NCBI RefSeq assembly: GCF_963678635.1
Contig: NC_087069.1
Coordinates: forward strand, 53,888,635 to 53,952,634
Reading direction: 5' to 3'
Length of the DNA: 64,000 bases
DNA from: Symsagittifera roscoffensis
Lineage: Eukaryota > Xenacoelomorpha > Acoela > Convolutidae
Every line of letters begins with the position of its first letter. Within the stretch, counting starts at the first letter, position 1. The notes below the pieces were generated by a model, which saw only the letters and a program-made list of their open reading frames with translations, ran no database searches and had not been told where the DNA came from. This document shows, piece by piece, positions 11,226-22,411 of this stretch. The position numbers and the translations under genes were made by a program.

Positions 11226-12238
11226 AGGTTTTAGGATTCATTCTTTGATAATATTTTTTTTTGTTTTTTTTTTCATTATTCCAAAATTTTAAGTAGAAAC
11301 ATTACAGAAATCTCCAAGAATTTTATGAAGAAACTGCAGATAATATAAAAAAAAAACATTTACATGAAACAGTAGCAGTAAGTGTACCCATTGAAACTCC
11401 AACCTACCGAACAAAATTAGACCGCTCTCCAAACTAAATTCTCAGTTTTGTACTTTTGAGGGCTATGATGGGAAAGAACCTACTTAATTGGCTTCAAACT
11501 CAAATTTGTTCAGGCAAAATGGGCTGGCGAGAGCAATCAAGGGTTGGACAGAGACAAAGACAGAAATGACCTGACGTCATGTCCTAAAAAGGTAAAAAAA
11601 GGTTATGATACGCTGTAGTCAGTTTGGCAAATGGTAAGAGCAACCGAAAGACCGTAAAACCTGCACCCGTTCTCGCTCTTTAGCGCCTGCTAACTTGCAG
11701 TTAACTTTTATAATTTTCAATAATTAGCATAGTTTGGCATTTCAATTTAATACATCAATTTTACCAATCAATTTTTGGTCAATTTTTAGCAAAAGTTTGA
11801 AGCTAAGAAAACCGTTATATTTTTAGAATCAAAAGCCTGAACTAATGTATGCCTAGTTTCAGTTTTTCTTCAAATAATTTTTCTAGCTGATTTTGTTGAA
11901 GTAATTGTTTATTCAAAAATCTTCGGCCTTAATATTTATAAAATATCAATTTGTTCAAATTAGTGTTAAAAAATTATGTTGAAATTCCAAAATGTTCAAA
12001 TGCCCACAAAATGTTGATTTTGAAATTATGCGAGATTGTTAAAATTTACCGAATCTGAATTATTAAAAGTCCTGAATTGAATTTTGTATTTCTGATCTTT
12101 TTGAATAATAACCGTCCTGTTGCTTGTAGCAGGATTATTCACTACAATTCATTAAGTAAACTTTGTTTTGCTTTCAAATTCGATATTCCCACACGGTGAG
12201 GAGCATATAATTTTCATAATATAGAAAATATCTTAACG

Positions 12239-12435
12239 GGCTCTTTCTTCTATTCCCCCACTTACGAAATTTCACTAGTTAACTTGTGTTCACGCTATCC
12301 GATTGTTACAAAAATTGGATTGCGGTCATTTTAGGCCATGAAAACATCATTGATTATATTGCTTAACCTTCTAAAAGCCGTCGTTAAACCAAAAAGTTGA
12401 TGCTTATGTGAGAAGGGCGGAAACCGAGAAGAGCC
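12239..12435. mobile_element. Degenerate MITE
   Basis: The left end is GGCTCTTTCTTCTATTCCCCC and the right end ACCGAGAAGAGCC. The right arm keeps the TTAGGCCATG and TTGATGCTTATGTGAG pattern of the long-arm family. The flanking octamers TCTTAACG and GGTTAATC do not match. Confidence 0.5.
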
Positions 12436-13979
12436 GGTTAATCAAGACATACTTATAACAATTGTTGAAGAATAAAAACTTCTAATGCTCAATTATGAGG
12501 TAATTGGGAAGTTTAAACATAGATACTTGATTTAAAACCCTTGGTACGGGTGTTTTAATAATTAATTAAATTTAATAATTATTCCGAGTTATTTTTATCT
12601 TTTTTATCGCTTGATCACTTTTTATGTTAACTATTCTCTATTGGCGCATTTTCCTTCAATCAAAAACTGTTGATAGTTTCACTAAAATTGTCCATAGTTA
12701 CCTTCTTGATCTATTTATTAATGTCCATTTTTGTTTTAGCATGACTGTTTTCGTGTTTTGTTTTCATCATTTATAGGGACATCTACCAAGTTTTACCTCA
12801 AAAGTTTTGCTCCCCATAGTTTTTTGTTTTTAACCGCGCGTATTTTTTGAAAAAAAAAATCTACAATAACTAAAATGGGACAATATATAAGACGTCAAAA
12901 ACAACCTGTGCCATTAATAGAAGTTTGTGCCAAATGAAATAAATTAATCTACTTGTGCGAGTGACATTGTCAAGATTCTAATTAATTTTGGTTACAAAAA
13001 AAAACAAATTTGCATCCAATCTAAGCTAAGGTACTGTGCTGAATTTTGAATTTCAGTTATTCCGTTTTCAATATCCGTTTTTTGCATTAATCGTTCATCT
13101 CAAATAAAAATAGCGATATGATAAAAATAGTAAAAGCAAGTCCTTGTCCAAAAAACAATTAAAAAGATATCATCCGAAAATTGAACAGTTCGAACAGATT
13201 TCCCATTTACATCAAAAACCGTTTCATTTGTTACGAAAATTATTGCACTGAGCAATGTACCCCATGATTTCAATTAGCTGTGCAAGACTTTGTATTGCCA
13301 ATTTTTACGCAGCGTTTTTGGTCAGATTTAAAACGAAAGTAACTCGCAAGCTTATGAACAAATTTTTTTTGATATTTGCTGGTGTCGACCTAAGCCAATA
13401 TTGTACACCCATTAACAACCAGCGGCTACTTGTCCTCTCTACCTTACGGTAATTATTCTCCTTTTTCTGAGTGCAATAACCAATACGTCAAGTTATCTCT
13501 TCGAAGAGTAATTGCAGGTTCAGAATCCAGTTGAAATTAGTTTGCATGATCTGCCAAAAATTTCATTTTGCAGCCCGTTCGAACAAACACTCCACAGCAC
13601 GTTAACCTATTTCGCGCTCTTTCGCAGAGTTTTCTTTGCTTTTCTGACAGACAAAACAAACGCCCACAAGTTGCTATCGAGCCATATCGATATTGGGCAC
13701 TAATTCAGTGCCGGCTTCAAAATGGGACTGCTACTCCCGTGTCGAGATCCCGCTCAAAAAGCGCTCAAGATATGATCGGTTTGAGCGGTTTTCCAGCAAG
13801 ATTTGAGCGTTTTGAGCAGTAAGAGCGGTTTGGGCGGTTTTTTGGAAAAACCGCTCAAACCGCTCAAATCATGCTTAAAAAACCGCTCAAAAACCAATCA
13901 TTTCTTGCGGTTATTTTTGAACGGTTTTTCAAGCAAGATTTGAGCGGTTTTTCCCGGGTCGAGGTCCATGACTCATGTC

Positions 13980-14480
13980 CAGACTTTCGCGGCAAAATTT
14001 TTGCACGTCCAGCCTTTCCAGACCAAAATTAGGCATGTCCAGGCTTTGGCGACCAAAACATGGCAATTCCAGACTTTTGCGACCATGATGATCCGTTGCG
14101 ACTATCGCGACCAAAACATCGCGACTCATTTTTGGTATTCCAGACTCTCGCGACCAAGAGTTGCCATTTCCAGACTTTCGCGACCGATAAACTAAGGCGC
14201 GATTTTCGCGACCGAGGCGGATATGGCGCGACCCTGCGGCTCAGGAAATGGCTTGACCGGTGCGACCAAACCTAGCTATTTCCAGACCTTCCAGAACAAG
14301 ATGGAGACGGCGCGACTTTCCAGACCAACATGGAGACGGCGCGACTTTATAAAAGTTTTTCATAGATTTCTCGACCGAGGTGGAGACGGCGCGACTTTCG
14401 CGACCATGGTGGATACGGTGCGACTCAGGAAACTGCGCGACTCCAAAGGCAACGGCGCGACCGGCTTGGCCAGCGCGACC
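13980..14480. repeat. Degenerate tandem array of TTCGCGACCAAA units
   Basis: The phrase CCAGACTTTCGCGACCAA and variants recur roughly every 30-45 bp, later alternating with GGAGACGGCGCGACTTT. Unit length drifts and copies diverge. This array is locally GC-rich and produces spurious open frames on both strands. Confidence 0.75.
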
Positions 14481-14746
14481 AAAATGTGCACTTTCAAGAC
14501 TTTATGCATTATTGTTTTTAGCCTGGCATCAAGTTGCTGTAGTTCTAGAAAAAATTTTGTCGCGCTGTGCTAGAGTGGGCTGCATGCGATTGCTCGCCTA
14601 TCAAGTTCTTCCTTTTTTTTTCAGTCCGCTGAATATTTTTAAAAATTTTGGAACGTTAAAAAAATTGCTCGACGGTTTTCTAAGAGAATCTTCCATGCCC
14701 GCTGTCTTCTCGAGAAGGGATCCCAATTTGAGGTTGTTCACCTCTG

Positions 14747-14938
14747 TTGAAGCAAGATTTGAGCGGTTTGAGCGGTTTTTTTAGACAATTACGCTCAAAA
14801 TCTTGCTTTAAAATGAGCGGTTCGAGCGGTTTTTGAACGGTTTATCTAAAAAACCGCTCAAACCGCTCATTTTGAAGCAAGGTTTTGAGCGTAATTGTTG
14901 TCTAAAAAACCGCTCAAACCGCTCAAATCTTGCTTCAA
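14747..14938. repeat. Near-perfect 192-bp palindrome
   Basis: TTGAAGCAAGATTTGAGCGG at the left matches in reverse complement CCGCTCAAATCTTGCTTCAA at the right. The arms continue through AGACAATTACGCTCAAA to a centre near 14842. Transcribed, this would form a long hairpin. Confidence 0.85.
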
Positions 14939-15692
14939 ATTAGGTGAAAAATCTCGACTCGGGCTTTAAGTTTTTTCTTTTCGGTTTTCATAACCATGTG
15001 CACCACGGTCTCTTCTTTGCCCTCGACTACTCTTTTTGAAACTGATTATTTTTTGGAGAGGAAAAAACGGTTTTCTTCACAGGGCATATCTTGAGTCTGC
15101 TCCGCCGTAAAATCTGACGAGTCCTTCCTCCTTGTTGTTTGAGGCACTGTCTCTCTTGTCAAGTTCTCCAATATCTTTGGCGCATATCATAGAACTTTCC
15201 CACCACTTCCCGTTTGATTTGCTACGCACCGGCTGGAGATCGGGTTCATAAGTTGGCTGGAGGTCTGGGAGCCACTTGTTCTTTATACGTAGTAGCGTAG
15301 ATGTTTCATCTTTCACACGAACATGCTACTCTCGGTGCCTCCACGGTACTGAGAAATAGATCATTTCAATGAGCAAGTTTAAAAAATCAAAATTCAAAAA
15401 CATCGCCGATTATCTGTCTCTCTGGCACCCTTCAAACCAAATCGGGCTGCTATGCCGCTGAGTTCTGCTTAAACTTGTTCTAATTATGGAACGTTACACT
15501 TTTCACTTTTTCCAACGCCATATCACATTTCATTACTCTCCTTGTATGCTAGTTTCTAAATTTTCGCATGTAAACTCAAATGCACGTTTCGTTTTTTCCC
15601 ATCTGTCCTTTATGCCAAGAAGAGATGAGACATCAAACATTTTCGTACCGCGCAGTAGCATATGATGTGACCGACCTTTGCGCCTCTGGCTT

Positions 15693-16633
15693 CCCGGGTT
15701 GACCTCCATACACCGAAAATGCTTATCATACAATTCCATACATCAAGTGTGTGGGAAAATGCTTGTCATACAATTTTCATACAATTTCTAAAAATGGTTG
15801 AAAACTGGTATAAACTCTTTTCTGTGGCTTTTTGATTCTAATAAAACAATCTGGTGATAAAAAACTGAGGTTTTCGTTTTTTGAAAAAAATGCTTATCAT
15901 ACAATTCCCATATATGGAAATTGTATGACTAGCGTTTTTTTGATGGCGACACAAAAAATTTTTCAATTAATTTTGAAAATTTGGCCCAAAAATTTTTTTG
16001 TTTTTTTTCTCAACCGCAAATCGATTTTCGTACGCAAACAAACGTTTTTCGAAAAAAAAAATTTTTGCATGCAAAATTTAATATTTTGTGTGCATAACGT
16101 AGTCCTGGATGCGATAAAATTGGCTTTTACTTTCTTTTCACTTAATTTTTTTTTCAAAAACGCTGAAAATTCCTTTTTCTTTTGTACGGGGTGTTGATGT
16201 ACGCCTTGATCAATGTCTGATAATTTGAAAATTCCAAAATTTAATATAATCATCATTAATAAATTTTGCCAAAAAATAAAAGTTTGTTACTTTTGTTATA
16301 TCAATTGTGAAAGACAGCCAATTTCCAGGTCGTGTTCTATGCATTGTAAATGCAAGACCGTCCAACCTATGGTGTTTTGAGTAACCAAGGTCTATGTCAC
16401 TTGTGTTCGGTTGCAATTACAACCAAAAATTTTGCAGAAACTAAATTTAGAACGAAAAAATCAAAATTTTTGGTTTATGGGAAAACGCCTATCATACAAT
16501 TTTCATATATGGAAAAATGCTTATCATAGAGTTTTCATACAATTTTCTGTACGTATGGAATTGTATGAAATTGTATGACAAGAAGTTTCTCATATATGGA
16601 AATTTTATGATAAGAAGTTTTGGTCAACCCGGG
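15693..16633. mobile_element. Non-coding element with CCCGGGTTGACC inverted ends, copy 1
   Basis: Left end CCCGGGTTGACC, right end GGTCAACCCGGG. Both flanks contain repeated CTTATCATACAATTTCCATA-type units in opposing orientation. The interior (CTCAACCGCAAATCG, GCATGCAAAATT, GATCAATGTCTG) is shared with the copy at 50579-52034. I see no transposase. The target duplication is unclear. This copy sits in the old minus-strand gypsy remnant. Confidence 0.7.
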
Positions 16634-16639
16634 TTGCTA

Positions 16640-18427
16640 TTGATAAGTGCCCATAGCTTTGCATTCAACCAAACTGAGTTTGCGTTGCTCTCTTGTTTTG
16701 TTCCCGAACGGTACTTGTTGAACGCCTATCTCGAGTTTTGTGTCGAGAAGAATATCCTCGATCTAGAACCTTGATTGTTTGGTCGAAACTATCTAGTAGT
16801 AGCTCATTGTTAGGCATTGGGTATTTGGTTTTGTGGCTGTATTTGCTGATCAGTTTGGATTCTAGAACTAATTTGTTTGATCGGTCTGTTGTACGATAGT
16901 CACTATTGGGCTTTAAAAAATTAACAACATTTTATTAAAATCTTCTCGGGTCTTGGTCGATTAGATTGTTGATTTAATGTTCCAACTGTCTTGTAAGTAA
17001 CTCGGTACTACCCTACCACATTTTCTACTAATTTGTTGTTTTTTTACGAGTTTCGTCTAACCTTTTAGCACAACACCCTCCTCTGCACAAACCTCTGTTT
17101 TTTCCCCATCCAGTTTGCAAAGGCAAGGTTTGACTCTTTTTGCGAAGCGATGATTAGGATCTGGATTTTTGCGTTTGCTTGATTGTTGTGTTAGCTGGAT
17201 TCTTATTTGTGGTAATTTAGGTCGACCGACAACGCTTGCTCTATGCCGATCCAGCACAATATAAAGTGCCGATTGTAAAGTTTGTTATCTTGCTTCAATT
17301 GATATGATAAATCTACCTAGTTGTTCAATTCACAGTTGAAGCAAGCTAGGTTGTGTGTCGCGACGCGACGCGACCTCTTTTGAATTTGGTTTCTAAGTTG
17401 CGCCTTTTACCGTGGTTTTTTAATATTTCTGCTACGTTTTTGTTAAAAAAAGACATGATGTTTCCGCTTTTGTCTTTTGGCGAGAGGTGTGATTAAAAAG
17501 AGATTCGATTATATCCGTTGTGGTCTTGGCTTTTACCGAGTATTCGTTTAGATCTTCCTCTTCAAACGTTGATGCACTTTTGGACTCGATATCCTCGTTG
17601 ATGGCCATGAAGTTAACTATCTCAATGTAGGTTTTGATCCCACTTGCTGTTGTAAATTCTTAGACTGCAACTAAATCAATAGTATCTTTTTGTTGACCTT
17701 GTTGCGGTTCCTTTACTCCCACGTATTCAACCCAATTGGCGTTCGGTGTTTGCAGTTTTTTTGGAAATGGCCCATCCTTCCCCATCTTGAACTAATTTGT
17801 TTCTTTTTGTGAGACACGTTTGGAGTTATCGAGCTGAGAAGTTATTTCCATACTTTTTGCATTTTTTATTTTGTGGCTTGTTTTGATTGCCCGATAGCAT
17901 TTGTTTACCCTACAATTTTTTTTCGATTTGAACAGCTGGAATTGTTGAGTTGTTTTTCTGTTTGATTTTGAAACCAACTAGTGCCTGTTTGATTTTGAAT
18001 TGGTTTCCAGTAGAGCTCGAATGTCCCTGGATGTACTTTTTCTCATAGTGCTCTTTTTCCTTTTAGTGTCCTATAACGTAGTCGTGTGCTTCCTCGGGTT
18101 TTTTCATTTTTGATACTAGTCATTCCGATGCTTCTTATCTAGCTCATACGCAGTGAACGAAGCTCATAGTCATTCGTCTTGTCTGTCAATGCACTCTGCT
18201 CTCGAAGCCAATTCACTAGCTCCTCGTGGAATTGTTCCAGATATCATTCTTGCTTTTCGCCAACAAAAATATCTTCAAATTCAGTCGAATTTTCGAATGT
18301 CCCTGGTTGACACTGTATGTAAATCAATCTTTGGCTCATTTGTCTAAGCTGTCTTTGGTCTTTTGTCCTAGACCTAGGTATATATATAGATTTTAGCCTT
18401 TTTGTCTACTTCATCGCACTGGACTGT
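16640..18427 (-). pseudogene. Decayed gypsy-like gag-pol remnant, part interrupted by the 19-kb element
   Basis: Read on the minus strand, about 16925-16770 keeps a reverse-transcriptase fragment with the LxSKxxxK...HKxKYxMPN pattern typical of Ty3/gypsy RT. Upstream (17250-18150 in reverse order) lie gag/protease-like fragments, including LVNWLREQSALTDK and EYSVKAKTTTDIIESLF, with several stops and frame changes. The 19-kb LTR element is inserted at 18427 and the remnant resumes at 37383. A CCCGGG-ended element (15693-16633) truncates the pol side. I could not locate LTRs for it. Confidence 0.55.
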
Positions 18428-18839
18428 TGGAACCTAATCCAAACTACATATTTTATTATTCATAATTTAGATATTAAATCACTGTAAAGTATTTAATACT
18501 AACCAATCACAATCCATCTAACTAACTACCCACTTATTTGTAAGTGCTGAAATTACTTGTAATTTCAGCACCAGAGAGATTTGAATTTAACTTAGAAAAT
18601 AGTTGACTCTTTTTGAGTACTTCAGCAGCCGCAACAATACCAGTATACTCTAGATCTATTGAGCCTAGCAGAGACTAGTTAAACACCCTGAGACTAGTAG
18701 TAATAAGAGTAAGATTAGGATCGGTATTAGACTAAGAAGTTGCACGAGTCTATCCGGCCGAAAATAAGATAGCGTGACGAGCAGACGGTGTACCCTATCC
18801 GAAAATACTCTATGAGTTTAACCAAAAGAACTTAACTCA
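18428..18839 (+). repeat. 5' LTR, 412 bp
   Basis: Starts TGGAACCTAATCC and ends CTTAACTCA. It matches 36971-37382 over its full length with about nine substitutions, four of them clustered near the 3' end (ACCAAAAGAACTT against ACCAATTACACTT). It contains a perfect 28-nt palindrome at 18544-18571 and two copies of GAGACTAGT. Confidence 0.95.
18544..18571. promoter_or_regulatory. Perfect palindrome in the LTR
   Basis: GTGCTGAAATTAC, two bases, then its exact reverse complement GTAATTTCAGCAC. The same 28 nt occur unchanged in the 3' LTR at 37087-37114. It may be a protein-binding site on DNA or a hairpin in the RNA. The function is inferred only from the symmetry and conservation. Confidence 0.6.
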
Positions 18840-18841
18840 TC

Positions 18842-18851
18842 TGGTGCGACC
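18842..18851 (+). other. Putative tRNA primer-binding site
   Basis: TGGTGCGACC begins two bases after the 5' LTR. Starting with TGG fits pairing to a tRNA 3' CCA end, so the primer tRNA should end GGTCGCACCA. I did not assign the tRNA. Confidence 0.7.
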
Positions 18852-19497
18852 ATAAGTCTCTAACAAGACCTTAAAAAACAAATTAGCTTAGAATTAACAA
18901 AAACTAGATTAGAAATTAGACAAAAACATTTTCAAAATGTTATACGATAATAATTTAATCGAATGGTCTCTCCGACTCAATAGATCCAAACCACACTTCC
19001 GAACAATACTAGAACAACGACGTTTTGGACTCAGAGCACGGACAAGAAACGACATACGACTCTGAGAAACTTACCAAATAGTTTCATGATAGTACGGCAA
19101 AAGCCACAACATACTTTTATATTTAGAGTCATACCAGCAATTAATATAGATTTTCATTCGCAAACTTAGAGTTCATGAAGAAAAATCTTCAATGCATTCA
19201 ACATGCTAAATAAATTATTAATGTTCAATAACGATTGATAAAAACATCACTAATCGTTCCTTCAACTGCAGTACTATATAAAAATTATATGAAAAATAAT
19301 TTATTAAAAATACAAATAAAAATTAGTAGCATGACAATAAATTGTTAGTGAATATCATTCATCTTGTTGTTCCAGCTTCATCACCTAAACATAACAGCCA
19401 TCATAAATAAACTAACTTCATCAAAACTAAAAGCCACAAATTGTTATTTCAAAACTTTTAAACTTTATACTTTCTAAATCTAAAAACTTTTTAATCT

Positions 19498-19645
19498 AAA
19501 ACCAGATCATCAAGGCTTATCCTTGGATCTCATTTAATTTTCTAACTTTAACTTAAAACCAGATCATCAAGGCTTATCCTTGGATCTCATTTAATTTTCT
19601 ATCTTTAACTTAAATCCTGATCATCAAGGCTTATCCTTGGATCAT
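19498..19645 (+). repeat. 57-bp tandem repeats in the retroelement leader
   Basis: GATCATCAAGGCTTATCC recurs at 19505, 19562 and 19619, spaced 57 bp. Each unit holds a small inverted repeat, CAAGG-CTTAT-CCTTG, so the leader RNA could form three similar stem-loops. The third unit is cut short after GGATC. Confidence 0.8.
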
Positions 19646-20163
19646 ACAGAACAATTTTGTTCTCCCCCACCCACCTATCAAGTGTCTAACGACCTCAAAC
19701 GTCAATTCACTCTCCAACCTTTTCAAAAGACCCAGGACTAATAGAAATTTTTCAAATATTAACCATTCAAATTAGGCTAATCAGTGAAGAACTTCGGTTA
19801 TTCATCCTTCACTTGACCCCCTCCTCTTATACGACCCAGGATACATCATAGACTTAGTAAGTTTAAAATAGTACCTAACGAACTACTCGCGTTCTAATTA
19901 TACCTGAACCTTGTGGATCGATTCACTATTCTCCAACCCTTGAACACAATCACTACCCCTAAGTAAGATTAAGTAAGTTAACACCTTAGCTTATATTAGT
20001 CACAAGAAAGTAAAAATCATTCTCCGGAATTGATATACCTTTCTCTCCAACCCTGAATAAAAAGACCCAGGCTAAGCTAACCAAAAAATCGTAAGGACTA
20101 ACAGTCTAGGAAATAAAAACCACTTACAAACAACCTTGCATCCATCATCCTAAACCTTATGAT

Positions 20164-20192
20164 GACAATTGTGTAAACCATACACAATTGTC
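20164..20192 (+). other. 29-nt perfect hairpin in the leader
   Basis: GACAATTGTGTA, a five-base loop, then TACACAATTGTC: a 12-bp perfect stem in the genomic RNA, about 400 nt before the gag ATG. Position and symmetry would suit a packaging or dimerisation signal. That role is inference. Confidence 0.55.
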
Positions 20193-20527
20193 AAATTGAA
20201 AATCAAAAATACGATCTTGTTATCACCCCGCATACACAAACAACTGAATATATACACACAAAACGGCAAACACTAAAAAGAACAATTCTAAGTAAACAAC
20301 GACAAATAACACGAAAAAGATTTTCAAAGAACCGAAACGCATTCTCCGACTCAGAAGTCAGTAGTCTCGACGCACTATACAAAGTAGAAGATTCAATAAA
20401 TCAATCTTATCCAGTTCAGGACTCAGTATATTTTTCAGACTCAGAAACAAGTACAATCTCATCGAAAAAAGGAAAAAATAGAATAAAAAAGAAACATAAG
20501 CATAAACCAGTACACCTGTACAATTGA
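20177..20527 (+). other. Open, coding-like leader stretch without ATG
   Basis: 117 codons are open between a TAA at 20174 and a TGA at 20525. The later part looks coding, with acidic Ser-rich SDSEVSSLDALYKVEDS followed by a basic KKGKNRIKKKHKHK run resembling a nuclear-localisation signal. No ATG is present and the frame differs from gag. It could be an exon of a spliced product, a non-AUG frame or a decayed gag start. Confidence 0.3.
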
Positions 20528-20582
20528 AGTCAACCAATTAGACATATTAACAACTATTTATTAACAGTCATCAAACGAAAAG

Positions 20583-20978
20583 ATGAGCAGCCCCACTCAA
20601 AGTGACGAAAGCATAGATCACGAACAAGCATTCCCTTTTGTTATAGACTCAGATACTGATAAAGGACAAGTAAAATTTTGTAAAAATTTACTCATAAATT
20701 TATTTGAACCAGGAATCAGTCCATGTAAAACAGAATTTCTAGATGTAAGAATAAGAAGACAACTAATAGATCACTATATAAAAGATATCGCAAAAATAAC
20801 ACAACAATACGGTATCTACACTATAGGAATTTGTACACCAGAAAACAAGAAATACGTTCTTCAAACAGATGATCTTGATCTCGAAAATTCAAAAGTATTC
20901 ACAGAGTATATTAAAAATATACAGTACCATAACTCACAGAGAGCAAACTCAATATTCACGATGAAGTTTTTGCTATAA
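20583..20978 (+). CDS. gag: gag, N-terminal segment (frame broken at its 3' end)
   Basis: The first ATG-started frame of the element, 131 codons, lies after a 1.7-kb leader. It begins with an acidic Ser-rich stretch. The remainder is probably a helical matrix/capsid N-terminal region. The last few codons are out of register: a one-base shift near 20950 moves the coding pattern into the -1 frame, which then stays open to 22408. So this is not a separate gene but the start of an interrupted gag. Assignment to gag rests on position and continuity with the downstream zinc knuckle, not on a recognised domain here. Confidence 0.6.
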   Translation: MSSPTQSDESIDHEQAFPFVIDSDTDKGQVKFCKNLLINLFEPGISPCKTEFLDVRIRRQLIDHYIKDIAKITQQYGIYTIGICTPENKKYVLQTDDLDLENSKVFTEYIKNIQYHNSQRANSIFTMKFLL

Positions 20979-22411
20979 TATACACAAATTTCAATATATT
21001 AGAAACAACAGAAACCCAAAGTACATCACCACCTCAAACATCTAGACATACCAAAGTTAGTAATGAAATCACTGCATTTTCTACATTTTTATACGCAATT
21101 CGTGAAAATTTTTCAAACAATGACGTTTCACAAAATTCCAAACATGATTTACAAAAAATACTAGCATGGTTTATAAATGATTATTTCGGACATAATATAG
21201 ATTTAATACACGAAGCAAGAAAACTTTTTAGACCTCAAAATAACACTGACGACACAGTCATCCACGAACAATCAGATTATGTTTGGGACCCCGATTGGTC
21301 TCATCCATTATTTATACACTTCCCAAATGCTATTTCAAGTCAAGCAATAAATACAATATCTATTCACCGAAATTATATAAATATTATACCATTAACAATT
21401 GACGTCACACCTCTAAATTATAATACATTTTTGCCTGATACACAAAATAATAGTTTAAATTCAACGGTTATACAAAACGAAAACCTCAATGGAACTCGAA
21501 ATCTTACACAGCAAGATATTCAAACACCATCACAGTTCATAAAAGAAGAAATTGTACACACGACAGTAACAACTACACAACAAAGTATTTCACCAATACA
21601 TCCAAATTTCACAACACCAAAAAATAACAAGGTGACATCACCACAAATAACATTACAATCAACTGTAAAACCTTCAGCCACTTTAGCCCCTAAATTTTCA
21701 CATATGGATTATCAAACGTATAGACCTATGACAAGACCACCAAAACCACAGAGGACATTCACGAGAAACAACTTTGCAGAACACAATTATAACTACACAC
21801 ATCCACCAAGAACAAACTATTTACCACGAAAACCTAATAATAATCATATATATTCTCGAAATTGGGATAGACCAATGACATTCAACAATTCAGTAAATTT
21901 TCAACCAAATCAACGTCCTACACAGGATTACAGTGAAAATTACCCGTTTTTTCAACAAAATAAAAATAAACAACAAAAACCTCACTATACGGATCATGTA
22001 TCATCAGATGATGATTATTTACCAGGTATTTTTGAACCATACCTACAAGAGTATCGAACACGAAAACCACAACGTAACCAATATAAAAGAAATTTTCCTG
22101 AAAACCCACAAGATTTTCAAGACCAACAACCACAAGTTTCCACTTCATATAATACACAATTTTTTCAACCAATACAAACACAAAATCCAATGACTATGCA
22201 TTCATATCAACCAAATCAAATGCAAAATGAAATCCCAATACCATATTATCTACAACAACATGAAATCACAAAAAATCAATTAACAAATTTTTCACAAATG
22301 CCAAACGCCGCAGAGTCATTACAAATGACGATGAACCCATATCTCATGGGAGGATCATCAATAACATCAAATAAACCACTCATGGTTTTTACAGGAACAG
22401 ACCCTGAATAA
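20955..22411 (+). pseudogene. gag: gag, middle segment ending in an in-frame UAA
   Basis: Coding-like sequence in the frame of 21431-22411, shifted by -1 from the gag start. Its first part (to about 21430) is ordered and acidic, lying before the first usable start of this frame. From about 21430 it becomes rich in Asn, Gln, Pro and Thr with PxxP-type motifs (RPPKPQRTF). It ends ...FTGTDPE then UAA at 22409-22411. The same frame continues directly with VEDYLNAV, and the FxGxDPE-x-VEDYL pattern is what gag capsid domains show, so the UAA interrupts a protein rather than ending it. Confidence 0.6.

Larger units (their letters stand above)
10499..13736. other. AT-rich intergenic stretch
   Basis: Mostly featureless AT-rich DNA. 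Two exceptions are listed separately: a coding-like open frame at 11027-11225 and a degenerate MITE at 12239-12435. Nothing else was recognised. Confidence 0.5.
13737..14962. mobile_element. Foldback-type element with palindromic ends and internal GCGACC array
   Basis: CCCGTGTCGAGAT at the left is inverted at the right end (ATCTCGACTCGGG), bracketing about 1.2 kb. Both flanks consist of GAGCGGTTT / AAACCGCTC units arranged as palindromes (about 13760-13950 and 14747-14938). Between them lies a degenerate array of CAGACTTTCGCGACCAAA-like units. A second CCCGGGTCGAG at 13953 suggests internal rearrangement. The ORFs crossing this region are repeat translations, not genes. Confidence 0.65.

Noticed and set aside
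13929-14784. Overlapping frames of 66-134 codons on both strands
   Set aside because: They are translations of the GCGACC array and palindromes; the peptides are repetitive.
21918-22193. 90-codon minus frame and 86-codon + frame within gag
   Set aside because: They arise from the Asn/Pro/Gln-rich gag codons read in other frames.
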